Source: Chloroflexota bacterium (GTDB lineage: Bacteria; Chloroflexota; Anaerolineae; 4572-78; J111). Taken from it: a stretch of 64,000 bases of DNA. The notes under the pieces are model-generated. The model was not told the DNA's origin and did no database searches. It was given only the letters and a program-made list of their open reading frames with translations. Positions 1 to 8,201 of the stretch are shown here, in pieces. The stretch lies in contig BOKF01000046.1 in the NCBI GenBank assembly GCA_016860845.1, positions 4,426-68,425 of the forward strand. The letters run 5' to 3'. Within the stretch, counting starts at the first letter, position 1. Every line of letters starts with the position of its first letter. A program made the position numbers and the translations under genes.

Positions 1-1413
1 CAGATAATTAGCTTCTTGAACCGTGGGAAAGACATAAATCACCTGCCGGTGCGCCAGATGCGGATGAATCGCCGCGCTGGCCGAGACCACCGCATCTTTG
101 GGGATTTGGGCCAGGAAATCGGGCAGCCGGACCGCAGCCGGGCGTAAAGGGTAAATTTCCCTGCGGGCAGAAAGGGGGGTCCAGCCATGATTAACGTGAT
201 AGCCCAACATCCAGGCCAGGAGCCACAGCAAAACAGCGATCAGGGTTGTGGTTTTGAGAGATTGACCATTCTCTTCGTGTAACGAAATATTATTGATAAG
301 ACGGCGCAAGCCATATATCGCAGCCAGGATGAAGGCGACAACCAGAGGCGCGGAGTAATGCTGCTCACCGGAGTATTGGCCGGGGAAGTTGCTGAACAGA
401 TTAGCGATTAAGACCGGCAAGCCAAGAATGAGCAGTTCCGGGGCCAGGAGAGGCAGAAAACCAACCGCTGCCAGCAGGCCGAGCAGATACTGCCAGCGAG
501 CAGGATCTTGCAGCAGGGACAGTACACTTGTAGGAGTGTAGCGGCTGGCCAGATAAATGGGGCCGGCCGTGCCAAAATACTGCCGGGCCAGCGGCGCGAC
601 GATGACAAAAGTGGCGATGAGGAACCAGAGCGTGCTGATGAGGATAAGAATGAAGCCATGAATGACCGCCGACCGCCGACCATCGACTGCCGGCACTTTC
701 AGAGACGATGCAGCGGTCAGCCGTCGGCGGCCGGCGGTCGTTACTAGCCACAGCCCCAGCATCGCCGTCAGGGGGGGCAGGGTTTCCTTGGTAGTCATCG
801 CGATGATGGCCCAGAACCCCATCCAACCCCAGCGGCGCTCCGTGGCGTACCAAAAGGCAAACAGCAGGGGCGTCACCACAAACGGATCGGCGTGAAAATC
901 GGCGACGTTGGCGGCTTGCAGGTGGGGAAAGAGGAGGTAGGCGGCAGCGAAGGTGAGAGCGGCCCAGGAGGGGGATTGTGAATTGTCAATGGTCAATTGC
1001 CAATTGTTAATTGTTAATTGTCGTTTAGCAATCCAGAAGACGGGCAGCGCGCCAAGAGCTAGGGCGATGGACTGGGCAATGAGCAGGATGCGCACATCGT
1101 CCCACAGGAAAAAGAGCAGGGCCAGGGGCACCAGGATGGGTTCAAAATGTTCGGCCAGGCGGGGCTGCTGATGGTCGCCCCAGGTCAGCTCCATGAACCC
1201 GCCGGGACCACGGACGGTGTTCCACATCGGCTGGTCAATCAGCGACAGGTCGGCGGCGTAGGAGTGCAGGGTGTTGTGGCGGTTGATTGTGTACCAGGAG
1301 AAGTAGACGGCGTAAGCGAGGATGAAGAGGGCGAGGAGGAGGGAGGGGGGATGAAGCCTGAGGCGTAAGTTTGAAGGCAATGACGAATTTGACACAGATT
1401 TTACTTCATTCAA
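1..1413 (-). CDS. DUF2079 family membrane protein, C-terminus beyond left edge
   Basis: An open frame runs leftward without a stop from a TTG at 1413 (or GTG at 1395) to base 1, at least 471 codons. The in-frame stop TAA just upstream of the TTG fixes the maximal start. The translation is multi-pass hydrophobic and carries the DUF2079 hallmarks: DLSLIDQPMWN near the N-terminus, then the pattern of a histidine and HFEPILVPLALLF, then NVADFHADPF. DUF2079 proteins are predicted polytopic membrane proteins of GT-C type; their acceptor is unknown. It starts about 10 nt after the cyclic-nucleotide-binding gene, so the two are probably cotranscribed. A 7-nt-period repeat lies inside the frame and encodes a polar loop (QLTINNWQLTIDNSQ) between membrane segments. 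The family call is good; the function is inferred. The homolog at 20955 is the same family. Confidence 0.8.
   Translation of the reverse strand, partial: MNEVKSVSNSSLPSNLRLRLHPPSLLLALFILAYAVYFSWYTINRHNTLHSYAADLSLIDQPMWNTVRGPGGFMELTWGDHQQPRLAEHFEPILVPLALLFFLWDDVRILLIAQSIALALGALPVFWIAKRQLTINNWQLTIDNSQSPSWAALTFAAAYLLFPHLQAANVADFHADPFVVTPLLFAFWYATERRWGWMGFWAIIAMTTKETLPPLTAMLGLWLVTTAGRRRLTAASSLKVPAVDGRRSAVIHGFILILISTLWFLIATFVIVAPLARQYFGTAGPIYLASRYTPTSVLSLLQDPARWQYLLGLLAAVGFLPLLAPELLILGLPVLIANLFSNFPGQYSGEQHYSAPLVVAFILAAIYGLRRLINNISLHEENGQSLKTTTLIAVLLWLLAWMLGYHVNHGWTPLSARREIYPLRPAAVRLPDFLAQIPKDAVVSASAAIHPHLAHRQVIYVFPTVQEANYL
976..1024. repeat. heptanucleotide array TTGTNAA inside a CDS
   Basis: About seven consecutive 7-nt units (TTGTGAA, TTGTCAA, TGGTCAA, TTGCCAA, TTGTTAA twice, TTGTCG) lie within the DUF2079 reading frame and are translated as a polar insertion. 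Confidence 0.85.
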
Positions 1414-1422
1414 GTAAAGAGA

Positions 1423-2193
1423 TTATTCCTCTGACGGCTTCCGTTCCTTTGCCGCCCGTTCCTCACGAAGTTTTCGCGCCGTCGTTTGGAGATGTTCAAA
1501 GAACTCGGTCTCGGTCAGTTCTTTGACCGCGCGCTGGCGTTTGACCTCGTCAATCTCGATGATAAGCTGCTCCACCTGCTGCTTGAGGTCTTCTTCGCGT
1601 TTTTTCACCCCCTCGACCATCTTGAAAAAGGAGGATAGAAAGGCGCTGGCGCGGGCCTGGTAGGTGAGATCGGTATTGACAATCGTGGACTGGCTCTCTT
1701 CGACCCGCCGCTGAACAAAATCATAGTTGCCGGCGGCGATGTGCTGCGACCAAACGATGGTTTCTTCGATATAGGCATTGGCAAAGCGGAGCCGGTCGGA
1801 CATGTCGCGCAGGAAGGAAAGGGCCAGGAGGGGATATTCATTCAACAGGGCCAGCACCGCATCATACTTTACCTCCAGCACCTCGGCGGGGCTGATGGCG
1901 ACCATCGAATTGGAGCGGGGTTTTTGATCAATCAGCGACATCTCGCCGACAAGCTGGCCCGGGCCGCACTGGTTGAGGATCACTTCTTCCCCCTGGGGAC
2001 CTTCGGCCACAATCTTGATCCAGCCGGTGCGGATGACAAAGAGGGAATCGCTGTCGTCGCCCTTGTGTACCAGGAAGTCACCCCTGGCCAAGCTCAAAAT
2101 TTTGACCCGCTCCGACAATTTTGCCAGAACTGCCGGGGGAGCGCCCTTAAAGAGCGGCAGCCGCTCCAGATAGTTCAATAGCTTGGGGTCCAT
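1423..2193 (-). CDS. cyclic-nucleotide-binding-domain protein with C-terminal coiled coil
   Basis: This 256-residue protein begins with a CRP/FNR-type effector domain (about residues 15-130). Its phosphate-binding cassette is readable as GEMSLIDQKPRSNS, which fits cAMP/cGMP-type binding (Gly-Glu and the Arg before Ser). After the long helix (residues 130-160) there is no helix-turn-helix. Residues 195-256 are instead charged and heptad-rich (KKREEDLKQQVEQ onward), predicting a coiled coil. It is therefore not an ordinary CRP-like transcription factor and may act by protein-protein contact. It sits between two membrane glycosyltransferase-like genes, 10 nt before the DUF2079 gene. The domain call is sure; the role is unknown. 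Confidence 0.85.
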   Translation of the reverse strand: MDPKLLNYLERLPLFKGAPPAVLAKLSERVKILSLARGDFLVHKGDDSDSLFVIRTGWIKIVAEGPQGEEVILNQCGPGQLVGEMSLIDQKPRSNSMVAISPAEVLEVKYDAVLALLNEYPLLALSFLRDMSDRLRFANAYIEETIVWSQHIAAGNYDFVQRRVEESQSTIVNTDLTYQARASAFLSSFFKMVEGVKKREEDLKQQVEQLIIEIDEVKRQRAVKELTETEFFEHLQTTARKLREERAAKERKPSEE

Positions 2194-2234
2194 CCTTATC
2201 CTCCCGCTGCTTGTGTATCATACCACACTTCCGG

Positions 2235-5129
2235 CTATGGCTCAATAACCTCGACTTTTATCCACTCCACCTCTGCTCCTATTTGTGGCTCGGTCAGGCC
2301 CAGCCCGGTGGTTACGCCGGCAGGGTGCAGTGCATCGAATACCTCATACGTTTCTCCAGGAGGAGTTCGGATGAAGGCGTGGCTGCAGCGAAAACAGCCG
2401 CGCAAGTCCCGCCTGGCCCCAACAGCTTGCAGGGCGTGGACGGCCTCTTCGCTCAGATTGGCGCTGGCCTCGTCGGCGGCAGCAGCGGCGATGAGGGAAT
2501 CGGGAGGCGAGGCCGCGAGGAAACGGGCCAAAGCGCTGGAGGCACTAAGATCCAGGTGGGTGTCAAAATGGGCGGCCTGGAACGTGCCGCTGGGATGGAT
2601 AACAGCAATATTGTAGCCGCGCTGGTTGGGCGAAACTTCACGGCCATTGACGAAAATGTGACCAAAATCGCCAACCTCCTCACCTGCGCTGAGGACGGTT
2701 ACCTCTGGCGGCCAGACTTCAGTTTGGTCGCCAGGGAAGGGTATCGTCATCGCTTCGGTAAAATGCAGCCAGACCTCATTCAAGCCGGAGTGAGCGACAC
2801 CGGCCGGCAGGTCGAATGATAATTCCTGCCACTCCGGGCCAACCTTCTGAGGGGAGGACTGCCAGCCCTTCAATTCAATGAACAGAGACTGGGCAGAACC
2901 TTGATAGACTTCCGGCAGGCGCAGCCGGAAGGTGAGTCGTTGCGAGGCGCCGGTGAGCGGCAGCAGCAGCCGGGCATCGCGGCGTTGGGCGGTGATGGGC
3001 TGGCCGGCGGTCAAAAGGCCCCAGCCTTCGCCAAAATAGAGGGGAGCCAGCGGTGAGGACGTATCAACCCGGAGTCCAGGCTGAAGTCCAGATCTCTCGG
3101 TTGCTCTCACCCGGTAGATTTTAATGGCCGGCTCGTCGTGAATCTTTTCGACAGGCAAAACCTTTTCGATATAGGGCAGGATGGCCTGTTCGGTTACAGT
3201 GACGTTTTTCTGCCCATCGAATTTATCGTACTGGTAAGGCCGGACGACGATGTATTTGATATTGAAAAAGGTTAATACGTCGGCAGCGATAGCCCTATCC
3301 GCTTCCCATCGTTCCGGGGGAAGAGGGTGACCAGTTTCCAGGGCCAGCAGCGAGTTGATGACCGGGGCGTTTGTAAAGTATTGAAACTTGAATTCGGGGT
3401 TGCGGCTGGTGTTGCCTTGCAGCAGGCGTTTTTGGTGAGCGGTCTGGTAAAATTGGCCAAACATAAACTGGGTTGTCAAGGCTCCGGTGATGCGGAATCC
3501 GTTGCGCCAGGCAAAGGGAATATCCAGCACGGTGACATCATCCGGGTCGGCGGCAATGGCTTGATAGGCCGGTGGAACTCGCATGTCGGACTGGGGAAGG
3601 GGGATGGAGAGGTGTTCAAAGAGAAAGAGGAGGGTGAGGATAAAGGATAGAAGATAGAAGCTGGAAGATGGACGTCTGGTTGCTAGCTGTTGACGTTGCG
3701 CCCATTGGCCGATTTGCACCAGGGCAAAAGCAGCGACGACGCTCAAACTCAACAGCAGCATCACGCTGTAGCGGCTGGGATAGCGATTGCCTTTGAAAAA
3801 AGGGAGACTTTGCAGCAAGCTGAAGGGACCGGGCAGGCCGGTGGGGTAGCCGTTGATCGTGACGACCGGGCCGAGGCAGAGCAGGGCAAAAATAAGCGCG
3901 GCGATCAGCCAGAATCGCAGTTCGGCCCGGCGAAAGCCGGTAAATAGGGCGACCAGCAGCAGGCCCAGCAAAACAAAGCCCAGGTAAATGTGCTGCCCTT
4001 TGTCAAAGGCTTGGATGCTGGTCTGGCTAATCAAGTTGCCCAGTACGGGCTGGCGCATGGTTGGAATGACAAAGCCCAGCAAATCGGCGCTGAAAGCATC
4101 GGCAAAGCCGCCGCCCTCGACCAGAAAATCACCTTCAGCCCGCAAATCGGGCAGCATTTGGGCCAGGATCGGGCTGAGGCCGAGGGTGAAAGTGGAGCAT
4201 AGGATAAGAGCAGCGCGGAGGTGGGGCAGAAGTGAATGAGAATAGGGGAGCAGAGGAGCAGGGGAGCAGGGGGAACGGGGCCGCTTATTTAAATCGAAAA
4301 TCGGAAATCGAAAATCCAAAATCGAGTAGAGCCAATACAGGGCCAGAAAAACCAGCAGAAACGAGGCGTAAGTCAGTTCCGCCCAGGCTTGCAGGGTTAA
4401 AAAAAGGCCGGCCATCAAAACGTTCTTGAGGCGTCGCGGATTGTGCCGGGTGCGCAGGATGTACAGAACGGCGAAGGGGATCCAATGACTGCTGGCAATA
4501 TTGAATTGGCCCAAAGCGACGTAGAAGAGTTTGCTGCTGGCAAACGCATAGAAGAGACCGGCCAGGGCAGCACACGTCCAAAGAAGCAGGGGACTGCCAG
4601 GGCGGAGCACCAGGCGGGGGGAGCGGGGGAGCGGGGGAGGGATTTCTCCCCTGCCCCCCTGCTCCTCTGCTCCCTCGCTTACCATCCCGCTCTCGGTCAC
4701 CGGCTTCTGGTCTGTCGTCGCCAGAACGTATCGCGCCAGCAAAAATGCGCCGTAGCCGCCGGCAGTGAAAGTGAAGAACATATGCAAATTGCTGGCGGTT
4801 ACGACGCCAAAATTGAGGGTTAGCGGCAGGGTGGTAACGGCATTCAACACGGTTAAGGTGTAAAAGGCCAGGTTGATGCCAAGAGGATAAAACATGAAAT
4901 CCGTGTAGAAAGGATTCTGGCCGCTGTTGAGCAGCGCGTATTTGACCCACCACAGGTTCCAGGCCAGGGCCGGGTCGTCGCCGCCATCGCCGGGCAGGTG
5001 AGTGGTCAGGTGGAGAAGGATTGGCCAGGTTAAAATTATCGCTAATAGAAAATAGCTCAACAGAAGGAGGATATGGCGAGGCAGTTCGAAATTATCTTTA
5101 GTTTTTTTTTGAGGCGGGTTATCGGCCAA
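2235..5129 (-). CDS. GT-C-like multi-pass membrane protein
   Basis: This 964-residue protein starts at a TTG. It has an N-terminal membrane segment followed by the luminal-loop sequence HLPGDGGDDPALAWNLWW and FYPLGINLAF, typical of the Chloroflexota membrane proteins related to GT39/GT-C glycosyltransferases. About ten further hydrophobic segments reach residue ~500, then a soluble C-terminal half of ~450 residues rich in beta-strand patterns. Such enzymes usually move a sugar from a lipid carrier outside the membrane. Three short-period repeats interrupt the frame and encode Pro/Ser/Arg-rich loops between membrane segments. I cannot name a substrate. It is separated by about 40 nt from the cyclic-nucleotide-binding gene downstream and is probably in the same operon. 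Confidence 0.75.
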   Translation of the reverse strand: MADNPPQKKTKDNFELPRHILLLLSYFLLAIILTWPILLHLTTHLPGDGGDDPALAWNLWWVKYALLNSGQNPFYTDFMFYPLGINLAFYTLTVLNAVTTLPLTLNFGVVTASNLHMFFTFTAGGYGAFLLARYVLATTDQKPVTESGMVSEGAEEQGGRGEIPPPLPRSPRLVLRPGSPLLLWTCAALAGLFYAFASSKLFYVALGQFNIASSHWIPFAVLYILRTRHNPRRLKNVLMAGLFLTLQAWAELTYASFLLVFLALYWLYSILDFRFPIFDLNKRPRSPCSPAPLLPYSHSLLPHLRAALILCSTFTLGLSPILAQMLPDLRAEGDFLVEGGGFADAFSADLLGFVIPTMRQPVLGNLISQTSIQAFDKGQHIYLGFVLLGLLLVALFTGFRRAELRFWLIAALIFALLCLGPVVTINGYPTGLPGPFSLLQSLPFFKGNRYPSRYSVMLLLSLSVVAAFALVQIGQWAQRQQLATRRPSSSFYLLSFILTLLFLFEHLSIPLPQSDMRVPPAYQAIAADPDDVTVLDIPFAWRNGFRITGALTTQFMFGQFYQTAHQKRLLQGNTSRNPEFKFQYFTNAPVINSLLALETGHPLPPERWEADRAIAADVLTFFNIKYIVVRPYQYDKFDGQKNVTVTEQAILPYIEKVLPVEKIHDEPAIKIYRVRATERSGLQPGLRVDTSSPLAPLYFGEGWGLLTAGQPITAQRRDARLLLPLTGASQRLTFRLRLPEVYQGSAQSLFIELKGWQSSPQKVGPEWQELSFDLPAGVAHSGLNEVWLHFTEAMTIPFPGDQTEVWPPEVTVLSAGEEVGDFGHIFVNGREVSPNQRGYNIAVIHPSGTFQAAHFDTHLDLSASSALARFLAASPPDSLIAAAAADEASANLSEEAVHALQAVGARRDLRGCFRCSHAFIRTPPGETYEVFDALHPAGVTTGLGLTEPQIGAEVEWIKVEVIEP
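3638..3672. repeat. heptanucleotide array GGATARA in CDS
   Basis: Five 7-nt units (GGATAAA, GGATAGA, AGATAGA, AGCTGGA, AGATGGA) lie in frame inside the gene 2235-5129. Confidence 0.8.
4244..4325. repeat. adjacent octamer (GGGGAGCA) and heptamer (AAATCGA) arrays in CDS
   Basis: Units of 8 nt (AGGGGAGC, AGAGGAGC, AGGGGAGC) end near 4275. They are followed by 7-nt units (AAATCGA, AAATCGG, AAATCGA, AAATCCA, AAATCGA) to 4325. Both lie inside the gene 2235-5129 and encode a Pro/Ser-rich loop. Confidence 0.8.
4615..4680. repeat. inverted octamer arrays GGGGGAGC / CTGCTCCC in CDS
   Basis: A G-rich octamer run is followed after a short spacer by its approximate complement (CTGCTCCTCTGCTCCC). It could fold as a hairpin and is translated within the gene 2235-5129. 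Confidence 0.7.
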
Positions 5130-5230
5130 AAACGGGACGACCTTAAAGGTACGGTGTCGAAAATTCCAAATCTAAATTCGATTGTACCACCTGCAAGGGG
5201 GCACGGCAATTATTAAGGGAGATGCTTGTG

Positions 5231-5239
5231 TGGTATAAT
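5231..5239 (+). promoter_or_regulatory. extended -10 promoter
   Basis: TGGTATAAT matches the extended -10 consensus TGnTATAAT exactly and lies 70 nt before the start of the 124-residue gene. No good -35 is visible. Confidence 0.55.
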
Positions 5240-5308
5240 CGAGACCCAGTTTTACTCCCCACTAAATTCACTCATCTGGGCCAACAAAAATTTAAAAGGA
5301 GACCGTCT

Positions 5309-5683
5309 ATGTTGCTTGTCGAAGAACAGAAGAAAATTGCTTCACTCATCAACGCGATTATTGATATCCCGCTTGTTTCTGAGGAAATGGAACAGGTTAT
5401 CTTTGAACATGCCGTGGCTGTTATTGATGCCGCCCTTGATGATATTTTGCCGGAAGTTTTTGGTGGCCTGCTGCGCGACGCCGGCAAGGGGATTGACAAA
5501 GATCACGCCCGTGATTTTGCTTTGCGGCTGTCGGTGGCCGTTAATAAAAGGGTCAACCTGCCTTATCTGAATGAGGAGCAAGAAGGCCGGCTGATTCAGA
5601 CGGTCATTGACCCGATTGTGAAAGCCATGATTGATGGCAAGCGGCTTGACGCTATCTTGCCCGCTTATGCTCAGGCGGAATAA
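5309..5683 (+). CDS. small helical protein of unknown function
   Basis: This 124-residue protein is not recognised. The start ATG at 5309 is chosen because AAAAGGAGA sits 8 nt upstream; the frame is open for 29 more codons upstream but that stretch overlaps the promoter. The sequence is strongly helical and acidic (EEQKKIASLINAIIDIPLVS onward) with no membrane segment, no cysteines and no signal peptide. The motif LLRDAGKGIDKDHARDFALR and an amphipathic C-terminal helix suggest a compact cytosolic helical bundle. It has its own extended -10 promoter and is followed at once by the 103-bp repeat. Confidence 0.7.
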   Translation: MLLVEEQKKIASLINAIIDIPLVSEEMEQVIFEHAVAVIDAALDDILPEVFGGLLRDAGKGIDKDHARDFALRLSVAVNKRVNLPYLNEEQEGRLIQTVIDPIVKAMIDGKRLDAILPAYAQAE

Positions 5684-5687
5684 TATA

Positions 5688-5790
5688 TGGGACGCGGATT
5701 AAACGGGTCGAACGGATTTAAGTCATTCTTATCCGAAAGATCTGTCGTATCCGCGTCCCATTCCCCACGAGTCTTACTGTGAGAGTTATC
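5688..5790. repeat. 103-bp palindrome-headed repeat, copy 1
   Basis: The first 73 nt form a potential hairpin closed by a perfect 12-bp stem (TGGGACGCGGAT at 5688 and its complement ending at 5760). A conserved tail CCCCACGAGTCTTA follows. Copy 2, in the same orientation and of equal length, is at 28465-28567; by eye they differ at about 13 positions. Confidence 0.85.
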
Positions 5791-5801
5791 CTGTGGTAAA
5801 G

Positions 5802-5831
5802 AAAAAGGCGCTTTCGCGGGGAAAGCGCCTT
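5802..5831 (-). terminator. rho-independent terminator of osmC
   Basis: Read on the minus strand, an 11-bp stem AAGGCGCTTTC / GAAAGCGCCTT with a 5-nt loop is followed by a T run. It lies about 20 nt past the stop of the OsmC gene. Confidence 0.85.
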
Positions 5832-5851
5832 AAAACCTTTATGGCTGATGC

Positions 5852-6280
5852 TCAGCTAATCAGCCTGGCGTTCAGCACAATTTCTGTCGCAGCCAGGGCC
5901 TTTGAAACCGGGCAGCCTTTTTTGGAGGCCTCAGCATGCTCCAAAAATGTTTTCTCGTCAAGCCCCGGTACCTCAGCCTCGGTGTTAAGCTCGATTTTAG
6001 TGATCGTCGGGGCGTTATCCACCCTGCCCAAATGTACTTTAGCCGTGGTGTGGACCCGCTTCACCGTGTGACCCGCCCCACTCAACACGGCGCTGAGAAA
6101 CATCGAGAAACAGCCGGCATGGGCCGCCCCGATCAACTCCTCGGGATTGGTCCCGGGTTCTTCTTCAAAACGTGTTTTAAAAGTGTAAGCTCCTTCAAAG
6201 GCGCCGCTGCCCAATTTCATGGTGCCGCGACCCTCTTGTAAATTACCCTCCCAAACAGCTTCTGCATTTCGGACTGGCAT
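5852..6280 (-). CDS. osmC: OsmC-family peroxidase
   Basis: This 142-residue protein has the usual OsmC length. It carries the two redox cysteines in family context: AAHAGCFSM (about residue 57) and KKGCPVSKAL near residue 122. The N-terminal strand pair with GSGAFEGAYTF and EEPGTNPEELIGAAHA is characteristic of the OsmC branch rather than Ohr. Members reduce organic hydroperoxides and H2O2 in the cytosol using dithiol reductants. It is monocistronic, with a terminator directly behind it. A GAGG-type ribosome site precedes the ATG. Confidence 0.9.
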   Translation of the reverse strand: MPVRNAEAVWEGNLQEGRGTMKLGSGAFEGAYTFKTRFEEEPGTNPEELIGAAHAGCFSMFLSAVLSGAGHTVKRVHTTAKVHLGRVDNAPTITKIELNTEAEVPGLDEKTFLEHAEASKKGCPVSKALAATEIVLNARLIS

Positions 6281-6418
6281 ATTTGATCCTCCATAAAGTT
6301 TACTGAGATTTCCCCGGCAAGTGGGGAATCTTGGTTCGATTTTGAGGCTGTATTATATCTCTCCCAGCCTGCCGGTCAAGTGAGCGATTGTTAAGTGCTT
6401 TCATGCCGCAACCAGACA

Positions 6419-6447
6419 TTTAACCTCTATCAATTATGGGTTATAAT
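6419..6447 (+). promoter_or_regulatory. possible promoter of the REC-Roadblock pair
   Basis: A perfect -10 TATAAT at 6442-6447 has only a weak -35 (TTTAAC) at 17-nt spacing. It lies 49 nt upstream of the ATG at 6496. Confidence 0.4.
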
Positions 6448-6495
6448 CAAAGAGGGAGAGGCCGGTGAATACATGGGCAAGCAAGGAGCGCCTCA

Positions 6496-7374
6496 ATGAG
6501 CAAAAAACACGTCCTGATTGTAGACGATGCCAAAGATATTCTCTTCCTGCTGATGCACAGTATCAAAAGGTTGGGGCCGGAATATGAGGTCACAACTGCT
6601 CACGACGGAGCAACAGCCCTGGAACTGATTCAAAAACAAAAATTTGACCTGATCATTACCGATTATATGATGCCCGGGATGACCGGGGTAGACCTGGCCC
6701 AGGTCGTGCGCAAAGTTTCGCCGGAAACACAAGTGGTGCTGATGACGGCCCACGACACCCGCGGCATGCGCAACACCGTGGAGACGCTGCATCTTGGCGG
6801 ATATTTGGGAAAACCCTTCACCGTGCCGGAGATTATGGAAGTGGTGCAGCGGGCGATCTCCCAGACTCATCAAGCAGTGGAAACACCTCACCCGGATACA
6901 GCCGGTCTGAGCTTGAATCGGGCCGTGGACGAGCGTCTGGAAGTCCTGCGCAGCAAAACCGGCGCTCACTTTGTCCTGTTAGTCAGCGCCAGCGGCCACC
7001 CCCTCCGCGTTGTTGGAGAAACCAACCGGGCCAAGACTTCCCGTTTGGCTGCTTTTGTGGCGGCTAACTTCCTGGCTGTGACCGAACTGGCCAGCCTCCT
7101 GGGCGATAATGAGTCGATCTTCAAATCAAGTTATTACGAAGGGAGTAAATATAATATTTATGCTTATGACATCAACGGAGAGTTTCTGCTAGCCGTGGTT
7201 TTTGGCACGCAGGGAAAACCCGGTACGATTTGGTTTTATACCAAACAGGCCGGCGTAGAGTTAGCTGAGTTGTTGGCTAAAGTCACTCAAGGCGCAGCAA
7301 CGGACGACAACAGCATTAATGTGGCCGACGATTTTGCCGGCATGTTTGGGGGCGAGAAAGATAGTGACCATTAA
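6496..7374 (+). CDS. response regulator with C-terminal Roadblock-like domain
   Basis: This 292-residue protein begins with a receiver domain (residues 1-120): acidic pair VDDAKD, phosphoacceptor Asp56 in ITDYMMPGMTG, Thr84 and Lys106 in LGKPF. In place of a DNA-binding output, residues ~140-260 resemble a Roadblock/LC7 fold (VSASGHPLRVVGE, then AAFVAANFLAVTELASLLG, then GTIWFYTKQAGVELAELL). Roadblock domains bind and regulate small Ras-like GTPases such as MglA or act as longin-like platforms. AAGGAG stands 8 nt before the ATG. The gene overlaps the start of its paralog by one base (TAATG). No GTPase or kinase partner is adjacent. The REC call is sure; the Roadblock call is likely. Confidence 0.85.
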   Translation: MSKKHVLIVDDAKDILFLLMHSIKRLGPEYEVTTAHDGATALELIQKQKFDLIITDYMMPGMTGVDLAQVVRKVSPETQVVLMTAHDTRGMRNTVETLHLGGYLGKPFTVPEIMEVVQRAISQTHQAVETPHPDTAGLSLNRAVDERLEVLRSKTGAHFVLLVSASGHPLRVVGETNRAKTSRLAAFVAANFLAVTELASLLGDNESIFKSSYYEGSKYNIYAYDINGEFLLAVVFGTQGKPGTIWFYTKQAGVELAELLAKVTQGAATDDNSINVADDFAGMFGGEKDSDH

Positions 7375-8192
7375 TGACCAATAAGCGGGTCTTGATTGTT
7401 GATAATGATAAAGACATCAGTTTGATGCTCCAGCACAGCCTACGGCTGCTGGGACCTGAGTATGAAGTTGTTACCGTAACCGATAGTGTGACCGCCATCA
7501 GCTTGATTGAAAAAGAGTCATTCGCCGTGGTCATTACCGATTACATGATGCCGGTGATGACGGGTATAGACTTGGCCCTGGTAGTGCGTCGTATCTCCCC
7601 GGACACGCAGGTTATTTTGATGACGGCCTATGGCTCCACTAATTTGCGTGATACCAGCAAATTCCTGGGCCTTGATGGCTTTCTGGACAAGCCTTTTCCC
7701 CTGGAACAAGTCCAGGAGATTGTTAAACGGGCGGTAGCCCAGACTCGCGACCAGGAACCACCGCCGCTACCCCCGCCCGATAAACCTCGACTATCGCAAG
7801 CCGTTTATGAGCTATTGCGGACGTTGCAAAATAATTCGGGCGTACGCTGCGTGTTGCTCATTACCGCCGATGGCCGCCCGCTGCAGGTTGTCGGCCAAAC
7901 CGCCGGTTTTGAAGTGGCCAGTGTCAGCGCCCTGGTGGCTGCCAACTTTCTGGCTGCGGCTGAACTGGCTAAACTGGTCGGCAACCTGACCATCTTCAAA
8001 TCCAGCTATTACGAGGGCGAGAACTATAATATTTATGCCCATGATGTGAATGAAAAATTGTTGTTAGCCATCGTTTTTGACGCCCGGCAAAAACCCGGCT
8101 CAGTCTGGTTCTATACCAAACACGCGGCCAGCAGTCTCGCTAAATTGTTAAGCCAGGCTGCTGCCTCCTCCCCTGCCCCTAACCAGGCTTAA
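7374..8192 (+). CDS. response regulator with C-terminal Roadblock-like domain (paralog)
   Basis: This 272-residue protein is colinear with the preceding gene: Asp56 in ITDYMMPVMTG, Lys106 in LDKPF, and a Roadblock-like domain (~135-250; AALVAANFLAAAELAKLVG, SVWFYTKHAASSLAKLL). The acidic pair near the N-terminus reads VDNDKD, so one metal-binding acidic residue is replaced by Asn. The linker is Pro-rich (EPPPLPPPDKP). Tandem duplication and a one-base TAATG overlap imply that both are made together and could form a heterodimer through their Roadblock domains. The output is unknown. Confidence 0.85.
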   Translation: MTNKRVLIVDNDKDISLMLQHSLRLLGPEYEVVTVTDSVTAISLIEKESFAVVITDYMMPVMTGIDLALVVRRISPDTQVILMTAYGSTNLRDTSKFLGLDGFLDKPFPLEQVQEIVKRAVAQTRDQEPPPLPPPDKPRLSQAVYELLRTLQNNSGVRCVLLITADGRPLQVVGQTAGFEVASVSALVAANFLAAAELAKLVGNLTIFKSSYYEGENYNIYAHDVNEKLLLAIVFDARQKPGSVWFYTKHAASSLAKLLSQAAASSPAPNQA

Positions 8193-8201
8193 CCCACTTC
8201 T

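Noticed and set aside
5222..5308. N-terminal extension of the 124-residue protein
   Set aside because: It would overlap the extended -10 promoter, and the internal ATG has a strong ribosome site.
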